Origin: Actinomycetota bacterium
Lineage (GTDB): Bacteria > Actinomycetota > Actinomycetes > Nanopelagicales > Nanopelagicaceae
Assembly (NCBI GenBank): GCA_947463335.1
Contig: CANHRF010000064.1
Location: 1-6,108 of the forward strand
Reading direction: 5' to 3'
DNA: 6,108 nt
Shown here one piece after another: positions 1 to 3,793 of the stretch. The notes below the pieces were generated by a model, which saw only the letters and a list, made by a program, of their open reading frames with translations, was not told where the DNA came from and made no database searches. Position numbers and translations under genes: made by a program. How positions within the stretch are numbered: position 1 is the stretch's first letter; each line of letters begins with the position of its first letter.

Positions 1-41
1 AGAACTCGAATTCGCGCAGCGGAGAGGCTTAAATTACCCAC
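1..41 (-). CDS. ftsI: Peptidoglycan transpeptidase FtsI (PBP3), N-terminal fragment
   Basis: Only the first 13 codons are inside the window, running off its left edge. They begin with GTG at 41-39 and read VGNLSLSALRIRV. The start is chosen because a GGAGA ribosome binding site lies 8 bases upstream (54-50) and the frame stays open to the edge. The start overlaps the end of ftsL by 8 bases, as is common in translationally coupled dcw genes. The short basic stretch (LRIRV) fits the cytoplasmic tail that precedes the single membrane anchor of class B penicillin-binding proteins. The identity rests mainly on position: in actinobacteria ftsI normally follows rsmH-ftsL and encodes the septal transpeptidase that works with FtsW, FtsL and FtsQ. 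No catalytic domain is visible, so the call is inference. Confidence 0.6.
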   Translation of the reverse strand, partial: MGNLSLSAARIRV

Positions 42-453
42 GTTTAACATCTCCATTGGCTAGTGACTGATCAACTTCATCTAAATTTAGAAATACTGGC
101 GTATTAGAAGGACGCATGCCGAGTTCTTGGGCTTTTGCCGCTAGCGCTTCTGGCGATGAGGCTGCTTCAATCTGCCTATTAATTGCTTCGCGTTGCTCTG
201 ATACAACCTTTGCCTCTGCCTTTAACTCGGAGAGAGTGAAGGCATCTTGCGCCAAGCGGATGTTTACCGCCAGAAGTATCAGTAATCCAACTCCTCCGAC
301 TACCGAGAGAAAAACGGCGAAGAAGCGTTGTGTCGCTTGGGTACCTTCGGAAACGCTGGGAACCAATTTGAGAAATACTTCAACTGATTTCTCTGTGAGT
401 TTCTGTCTTGGTGCGCGTGCAGTTTTGACCGCGGTTGAATTTAGTAGCGCCAT
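34..453 (-). CDS. ftsL: Cell division protein FtsL (septum formation initiator-like)
   Basis: This is a 139-residue bitopic membrane protein. It has a basic cytoplasmic N-terminus (residues 1-43), one hydrophobic helix at about 44-64 (FFAVFLSVVGGVGLLILLAV), and a charged, heptad-like region at about 70-98 that probably forms the coiled coil pairing with the DivIC/FtsB partner. The end has the actinobacterial signature SPEALAAKAQELGM (100-113) followed by a short hydrophobic strand. FtsL acts at the septum, where with FtsB and FtsQ it activates the FtsWI peptidoglycan synthase. The ATG at 453-451 is the base directly after the rsmH stop codon, and AAGGTGG at 468-462 supplies a ribosome binding site 8 bases upstream, so the two genes are almost certainly coupled. 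FtsL sequences are poorly conserved, so the call rests on topology, the LGM motif and the position between rsmH and ftsI. Confidence 0.88.
   Translation of the reverse strand: MALLNSTAVKTARAPRQKLTEKSVEVFLKLVPSVSEGTQATQRFFAVFLSVVGGVGLLILLAVNIRLAQDAFTLSELKAEAKVVSEQREAINRQIEAASSPEALAAKAQELGMRPSNTPVFLNLDEVDQSLANGDVKRG
50..54 (-). promoter_or_regulatory. Ribosome binding site of ftsI (GGAGA)
   Basis: GGAGA sits inside the last codons of ftsL, 8 bases before the GTG at 41-39. This spacing is ideal and is the main reason for placing the ftsI start on that GTG, in overlap with ftsL, rather than further downstream. Confidence 0.6.
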
Positions 454-1410
454 TTATGCCGCCACCTTTTCGATTGCACGAAGTCGCACCGATGCAGAAC
501 GAGGATTAGCTTCTAGTTCTTGGGCTGAAGGCGTTTCTCCTGATTTTGAGACAAGCGCAAACTTCGCAGCAAATTCCGGGAGATCAACCGGTAAATTTCT
601 AGGAGTCTTAGAGGTTGCTTTCTCAACAAAGAGTTCTTTAACAATGCGATCTTCCAGCGACTGGAATGAGAGAACTACAACTCGTCCTCCGATGGTTAAC
701 AAATCGAGGGCGATTGGCAGGGCGCGAGAAATCGCACCTAATTCATCATTGGCCTCAATGCGCAGCGCTTGGAAAGTGCGCTTGGCAGGGTTTCCACCAG
801 TGCGACGAGTCGCAGCAGGAATGCTCGCCTTTACGAGTTCAGCTAACTCTTGGGTTGAGTTGAGCGGCGCTTTGGCGCGGGCTTTAACAATGTTTTCAAC
901 AATGCGAGTAGCAAATTTCTCTTCACCAAATGTGCGAAGAATCTTTACGAGTGTTCCAGGCGCATATGTGTTTACGATCTCCGCTGCTGTAATTCCGCGG
1001 CTGCGATCCATCCGCATATCTAGTGGCGCATCTTGGGAGTAAGAAAATCCACGATCTACTTCATCAAGTTGTATTGAAGAGACTCCGAGATCAAATAAAA
1101 CACCGTTAACTTCTCTGAACCCGTGTGATGCAACGACGTTATCAATTTGATCGAAGATCGCGTGCGCGCTCTTGAAGCGATCCCCGAAACGCGCCAATCG
1201 CGCACTTGCGCGTTCTAGGGCGATCTGATCGCGATCAATTCCGATAATAGTTAGCGTAGGGAATTTCTCTAATAGAGCTTCGGTATGTCCACCTAAACCG
1301 AGAGTGCAATCAACAATCACTGGCTTTTCATTTAACAAGACTGTTGGGGAGAGTAATTCAATGCAACGATCGAGCATTACAGAAATGTGTTGCGTACTTG
1401 CATCGTTCAT
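454..1410 (-). CDS. rsmH: 16S rRNA (cytosine(1402)-N(4))-methyltransferase RsmH
   Basis: This 318-residue cytoplasmic enzyme (older name MraW) uses S-adenosylmethionine to methylate N4 of C1402 in the 16S rRNA P-site region, tuning start-codon selection. Family motifs appear in order: the N-terminal HISVML (8-13), the SAM-binding loop DCTLGLGGHTEA (34-45), the ribose-binding acidic end of strand 2 GIDRD (57-61), LFDLGVSSIQLD (105-116), RGFSY and PLDMRMD (120-135), NPAKRTFQALRI (207-218), SFQSLEDRIVK (248-258) and the C-terminal NPRSASVRLRAIE (302-314). Length is normal for the family. The ATG at 1410 is supported by homology of the N-terminus and by a strong purine-rich site (AGGGGG, 5 bases upstream). 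It is preceded by a structured 165-bp leader after mraZ and runs directly into ftsL. Gln in SFQSLEDR, where proteobacteria have His, appears usual for actinobacteria. Confidence 0.98.
   Translation of the reverse strand: MNDASTQHISVMLDRCIELLSPTVLLNEKPVIVDCTLGLGGHTEALLEKFPTLTIIGIDRDQIALERASARLARFGDRFKSAHAIFDQIDNVVASHGFREVNGVLFDLGVSSIQLDEVDRGFSYSQDAPLDMRMDRSRGITAAEIVNTYAPGTLVKILRTFGEEKFATRIVENIVKARAKAPLNSTQELAELVKASIPAATRRTGGNPAKRTFQALRIEANDELGAISRALPIALDLLTIGGRVVVLSFQSLEDRIVKELFVEKATSKTPRNLPVDLPEFAAKFALVSKSGETPSAQELEANPRSASVRLRAIEKVAA
462..468 (-). promoter_or_regulatory. Ribosome binding site of ftsL (AAGGTGG)
   Basis: AAGGTGG lies within the last codons of rsmH, 8 bases before the ftsL ATG. 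It supports the start at 453, where no intergenic space exists. Confidence 0.65.
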
Positions 1411-1413
1411 CTT

Positions 1414-1424
1414 CTCCCCCTTTT
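1414..1424 (-). promoter_or_regulatory. Ribosome binding site of rsmH (AAAAGGGGGAG)
   Basis: This very purine-rich site lies immediately before the rsmH ATG; its AGGGGG core is 5 bases from the start. GGGGGAG (1420-1414) can pair with the CUUCCCC loop of the upstream hairpin (RNA of 1505-1499) over 7 bases with one G-U pair, so the site could be masked. Confidence 0.6.
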
Positions 1425-1449
1425 CTTATACTCGTTTTTTAACTTTCAT

Positions 1450-1550
1450 CTCTCATCTCTGGTCACCGCCGGCCGACGGATCTAACGAAAGTGACACCGG
1501 GGAAGGGGTGTCACTGCCGGCTTTTGGTCGGCGGTGGCCACAAATGAGAG
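1450..1550 (-). promoter_or_regulatory. Structured RNA leader between mraZ and rsmH, mraW RNA motif candidate
   Basis: The transcribed strand folds into a long imperfect hairpin. The base pairs CUCUCAU (1550-1544) with AUGAGAG (1456-1450). Next, UGGCCACCGCC (1540-1530) pairs with GGCGGUGACCA (1470-1460), 10 of 11 matched. Further GAC/GUC pairing follows across a GGCC bulge (1474-1471). At the tip a separate perfect 8-bp stem GUGACACC/GGUGUCAC (1514-1507 with 1498-1491) closes an 8-base loop, CCUUCCCC. The element sits just ahead of rsmH (mraW) in the dcw operon, which is where the conserved mraW RNA motif, a predicted cis-regulatory RNA of actinobacteria, has been described. No U-tract follows the structure, so it is not an ordinary intrinsic terminator. 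The pairing is seen directly; membership of the mraW motif is inferred from location and taxon and was not tested with a covariance model. Confidence 0.65.
1491..1514 (-). repeat. Perfect 8-bp apical hairpin with anti-Shine-Dalgarno-like loop
   Basis: The inverted repeat GTGACACC/GGTGTCAC flanks an 8-base loop that reads CCUUCCCC in the RNA. An A-U pair can extend the stem by one. The loop plus two neighbouring C residues (CCCCUUCCCC) is exactly complementary to GGGGAAGGGG in the mraZ ribosome binding region (2025-2016). Confidence 0.75.
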
Positions 1551-1575
1551 CGCTATTAAATTGTTTTACTGTTAC

Positions 1576-2007
1576 TTAGAAGAGGCCTGGAAAGATCTCC
1601 TCTGAAACTTCAGCAAATCCTTTTTCTCGATCAGATAGATATGAATTCCAAGAAGCGTTATCCCAAATTTCAACGCGAGTATTTGCACCGATAACAACGC
1701 AATCTTTTTCAAGGCCGGCATATGTGCGAAGTCCGGCAGGAATAGTTACGCGACCTTGGCGATCAGGAATTTCATCGTGTGCGCCAGCAAACATCACGCG
1801 CATGTAATCTCTTGCGTTCTTTGATGTAACCGGTGCTTGGCGCAACGTTTCGGTGATCGTTGCAAATTCAGAAGATGGGAAAACGTAGAGGCAACGCTCT
1901 TGCCCTTTTGTAATTACCAATCCAGCAGAGAGCTCTTCGCGAAATTTCGCAGGAAGGATCAAGCGGCCCTTCTCATCAAGGCGTGGCTCGTGGGTACCGA
2001 GAAACAT
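1576..2007 (-). CDS. mraZ: Transcriptional regulator MraZ
   Basis: This 143-residue protein is the usual first gene of the dcw cluster. It contains two SpoVT/AbrB-like (swapped-hairpin) DNA-binding domains. The first has [16 protein letters not shown] at 11-26 and the second [18 protein letters not shown] at 82-99, followed by the conserved [13 protein letters not shown] (104-116). MraZ proteins form ring-shaped oligomers that bind tandem TGG-containing repeats upstream of their own gene and usually repress the operon. Such repeats are visible here at 2132-2046. The ATG at 2007 gives the canonical [15 protein letters not shown] start and has AAGGGGG (2021-2015) 7 bases upstream. The gene is separated from rsmH by a 165-bp structured leader, and from the upstream DUF3040 gene by a terminator, so it probably heads its own transcript. 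Length and both motifs are complete. Confidence 0.97.
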   Translation of the reverse strand: MFLGTHEPRLDEKGRLILPAKFREELSAGLVITKGQERCLYVFPSSEFATITETLRQAPVTSKNARDYMRVMFAGAHDEIPDRQGRVTIPAGLRTYAGLEKDCVVIGANTRVEIWDNASWNSYLSDREKGFAEVSEEIFPGLF

Positions 2008-2014
2008 TTTCTGG

Positions 2015-2025
2015 CCCCCTTCCCC
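2015..2025 (-). promoter_or_regulatory. Ribosome binding site of mraZ (GGGGAAGGGGG)
   Basis: This G-rich site ends 7 bases before the mraZ ATG. Ten of its bases (GGGGAAGGGG, 2025-2016) are perfectly complementary to the loop region of the hairpin downstream of mraZ. A TGGGG at 2026-2022, resembling an extra MraZ box, overlaps it but is out of phase with the main array. Confidence 0.6.
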
Positions 2026-2045
2026 AGGTTCCAGCGCGGTGAATC

Positions 2046-2132
2046 CCGCTTAATCCCCCACTTTACTCCACTTTCCTCCTTTTTCAACCACCTTTCGCCA
2101 CTTTTCTCCCAGGACCGCCCCACCCCTCCCCA
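2046..2132 (-). promoter_or_regulatory. MraZ operator: long helically phased array of TGG boxes
   Basis: On the coding strand a TGGNN unit recurs with helical spacing: TGGGG 2132-2128, TGGGG 2122-2118, TGGGA 2111-2107, TGGCG 2100-2096, TGGTT 2090-2086, AGGAG 2080-2076, TGGAG 2070-2066, TGGGG 2060-2056, and a degenerate AGCGG 2050-2046. Steps are 10, 11, 11, 10, 10, 10, 10 and 10 bp. The extended form AAAGTGG occurs exactly at 2104-2098, 2074-2068 and 2064-2058. Known MraZ operators are direct repeats of this type (TGGGN with 5-bp spacers in E. coli, AAAGTG-type in mollicutes) just upstream of mraZ. Binding by the adjacent MraZ is inferred. Confidence 0.75.
2060..2087 (-). promoter_or_regulatory. 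Candidate mraZ (dcw operon) promoter inside the MraZ boxes
   Basis: TTGAAA (2087-2082) resembles a -35 element and TAAAGT (2065-2060) fits the actinobacterial TANNNT -10 pattern, with a 16-bp spacer. Transcription would start near 2053, giving a leader of about 46 bases. Both elements lie among the TGG boxes, which would suit repression by occlusion. The terminator at 2185-2159 implies that some promoter must lie between it and mraZ, but the sequence match alone is modest. A weaker alternative -10 is TATGAG at about 2142-2137. Confidence 0.4.
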
Positions 2133-2158
2133 CCTCTCATAGAGGGTTTTTCGGCATG

Positions 2159-2185
2159 AAAAAAGCCCCCGCCATTGGCGAGGGC
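2159..2185 (-). terminator. Intrinsic terminator after the DUF3040 gene
   Basis: GCCCTCGCC (2185-2177) and GGCGGGGGC (2173-2165) form a 9-bp stem with one G-U pair and a 3-base AAU loop, followed directly by six T residues (2164-2159). It begins 18 bases beyond the DUF3040 stop codon and points away from it. It separates the dnaE2-dinB-DUF3040 block from the dcw operon. Confidence 0.9.
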
Positions 2186-2203
2186 AAGGTGGATTACTTG
2201 GGT

Positions 2204-2575
2204 TTAGCCGTTATTTCGTTGATCCCAACGATCTTCCATTCCCTTTGTAAAGCCATCGGTAAATGAGCGGCGAGCGCGCTTTGGTGAGCGGCCGGCCTGA
2301 CCGAATTTAGCTGCGCTCTTGGTGATGCCATTGATGAGCAGGATTACCCCGACTAGGGCTACGAGGAACCCGCCTACCCCTACCAAGGTGAGCTGGGCAA
2401 TGAGGCCAGCGAAGAGAATTGCAAAACCTGTAAGCAGAGCGGCGATCGCAAGGCCAATAGATGCGGTGAACTTTGAGGATTTGCCACTTAAAGTCGAGAC
2501 CAGGCGTGGGTCATCGGCAGAGAGCGCCTCTTCCATTTCGGCAAGTAGGCGTTGTTCGCGATCTGAGAGTGCCAT
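2204..2575 (-). CDS. DUF3040 family membrane protein
   Basis: This 123-residue protein has the DUF3040 layout. The N-terminal cytoplasmic motif is MALSDREQRLLAEMEEAL (1-18), then DDPRLVSTL (21-29), two hydrophobic helices at about 40-61 and 63-83, and a basic, Arg/Lys-rich C-terminal tail (about 97-120). The family is found in actinobacteria and often sits next to mraZ; its function is unknown. The ATG at 2575 is preferred over an in-frame TTG at 2593 because family members begin with M-x-LS-x-x-EQRLL. No good ribosome binding site is seen. TATTGT ends 6 bases before the ATG, which would fit leaderless transcription. It lies 42 bases after dinB with no terminator between them, so it may also be co-transcribed with dinB. 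A strong terminator follows it. Confidence 0.85.
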   Translation of the reverse strand: MALSDREQRLLAEMEEALSADDPRLVSTLSGKSSKFTASIGLAIAALLTGFAILFAGLIAQLTLVGVGGFLVALVGVILLINGITKSAAKFGQAGRSPKRARRSFTDGFTKGMEDRWDQRNNG

Positions 2576-2587
2576 AACCCCACAATA
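2576..2587 (-). promoter_or_regulatory. Possible -10 element for a leaderless DUF3040 transcript
   Basis: TATTGT (2587-2582) is followed by the 6-base GGGGTT and then the ATG, so a transcript could begin on the A of the start codon. No matching -35 hexamer is seen, so this is weak. The same bases could instead be a poor ribosome binding site (GGGG) in a transcript read through from dinB. Confidence 0.25.
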
Positions 2588-2617
2588 GAACAACTTTGCC
2601 CCTACGGCTAGTTGATC

Positions 2618-3793
2618 TCAACCTTCCTGCTGGTCGCCAGGTTTTATCAAGCGCCCTGGCCGCACACTGCCTCGCCCAAAGCGCGCCTTAGCCTGATCTA
2701 CAGCGCTTTCGGCATCGCGCCAACCCTTTTCGCGTGCGCCAAGTATCAGTTGTTCTGGGGAATCTTCCTGCAAGTTCTCAAGAGATACACCAACTAAACG
2801 TAATCGAGCTCGTTCGATCTTAAGGGCGAGGTAGAGCGCTTTCACAACTTCATAAACATCGTGAGTGCTATCAATTGGCAGCGGCAAAGTCTTGGACCGA
2901 TTTATCGTTGAGAAATCTGCAAAACGAACCTTGATTGAGATTGTCTTTGCAAATAAACCTTTCTCTCGTAAACGCGCGGTTGCTTTCTCTGTCATTCGCA
3001 GAAACTCTTGCAAGATCTCAGTTGGGTTATCTAAATCATTTGCAAAGGTCTCGGCTGCAGAGATGCTTTTATCGGGCTCTTCCGGAGTTACTTCGCGATA
3101 GTCGCGCCCCCAAGCAAGTTCATATAACGATGCACCGGAAGCATCACCGAGTGCACGAATTAAAGTAGCGCGTGGAGTATTTGCAATATCAGCCACGGTA
3201 TGAAGGCCCAGTCTCTCCAGTTGTTCTGCGGTCTTTGGACCAACTCCCCAAATAGCCCCAACTGGAAGTGGGTGCAGGAAGGTAAGGATGCGATCGGCGG
3301 TGATTTCCAGCATGCCATTTGGTTTACAGTGTTGTGAGGCTAACTTCGCAATAAATTTAGAAGGTGCGATTCCGACTGAACAGGTAATCCCCTCTTCTTT
3401 CTCAACTCGTGCGCGAATTGCCGTTGCGATCTCGCGCCCGGTGCCGAGTAGCTTTCGCGCTCCCGTTACATCGAGAAACGCTTCATCGAGTGAGATCGGT
3501 TCAACGAGCGGTGTGTAAGAAGCAAAGATCTGCATTACTCGTTCTGAGATTTCAGAGTAACGGTGGTGATCAGGTGCGATAAAGATTGCGTGTGGCGCCA
3601 TTCGCTGAGCGCGACCGACTGGCATTGCAGCTCGTATTCCAAATTTACGTGCCGCATAGTTTGCAGATAGGACGACTCCCCGCGCACCTGCGCCGACCAC
3701 AACTGCTTTGCCGCGAAGTTCTGGGTGATCTAACTCAGCAACTGAGGCATAGAAAGCATCCATATCTACATGGAGAATCGTCGCTTCCGTCAT
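2618..3793 (-). CDS. dinB: Y-family DNA polymerase IV (DinB)
   Basis: This 391-residue translesion polymerase copies damaged or distorted templates without proofreading. Catalytic residues are intact: HVDMDAFY (8-15) supplies Asp10, and SLDEAFLDV (101-109) supplies Asp103 and Glu104. Tyr15 occupies the steric-gate position that excludes ribonucleotides. Further family motifs are SANYAARKFGIRAAMP (43-58), CSVGIAPSKFIAKLAS, the helix-hairpin-helix region IWGVGPKTAEQLERLGL, and a little-finger domain. EQLILG near 347-352 resembles a beta-clamp binding peptide. Conserved Glu after ASV is Ala here (ASVAELD), a small deviation. The start at 3793 is chosen over an upstream in-frame ATG at 3829: it gives the usual family N-terminus and forms an ATGA overlap with the end of the dnaE2-like gene. 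Intact acidic residues argue against the inactive ImuB paralogue. No good Shine-Dalgarno sequence is seen, consistent with coupled translation. Confidence 0.95.
   Translation of the reverse strand: MTEATILHVDMDAFYASVAELDHPELRGKAVVVGAGARGVVLSANYAARKFGIRAAMPVGRAQRMAPHAIFIAPDHHRYSEISERVMQIFASYTPLVEPISLDEAFLDVTGARKLLGTGREIATAIRARVEKEEGITCSVGIAPSKFIAKLASQHCKPNGMLEITADRILTFLHPLPVGAIWGVGPKTAEQLERLGLHTVADIANTPRATLIRALGDASGASLYELAWGRDYREVTPEEPDKSISAAETFANDLDNPTEILQEFLRMTEKATARLREKGLFAKTISIKVRFADFSTINRSKTLPLPIDSTHDVYEVVKALYLALKIERARLRLVGVSLENLQEDSPEQLILGAREKGWRDAESAVDQAKARFGRGSVRPGRLIKPGDQQEG

Noticed and set aside
116..1042. A 308-codon open frame on the plus strand opposite ftsL and rsmH
   Set aside because: It is fully antisense to two well-supported genes, has a low-complexity Ser/Arg/Thr-rich product with no family motif, and is explained by codon bias of the opposite strand.
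1426..1431. TATAAG just before rsmH as a -10 promoter element
   Set aside because: It lies only about 15 bases from the ATG, would leave no room for the ribosome site in the transcript, and has no convincing -35.
1450..1550. The mraZ-rsmH hairpin as an intrinsic terminator
   Set aside because: Neither strand has a T-tract directly after the stem, and the downstream genes of the operon need read-through.
2576..2593. TTG at 2593 as start of the DUF3040 gene
   Set aside because: It adds six residues (MFYCGV) not expected in the family and has no ribosome binding site.
2813..2820. GTTCGA-like sequence as an actinobacterial LexA (SOS) box half-site
   Set aside because: It lies inside dinB coding sequence with no partner half at the right spacing. 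No full TCGAAC-N4-GTTCGA site was found; any SOS box for the dnaE2-dinB operon would be right of the window.
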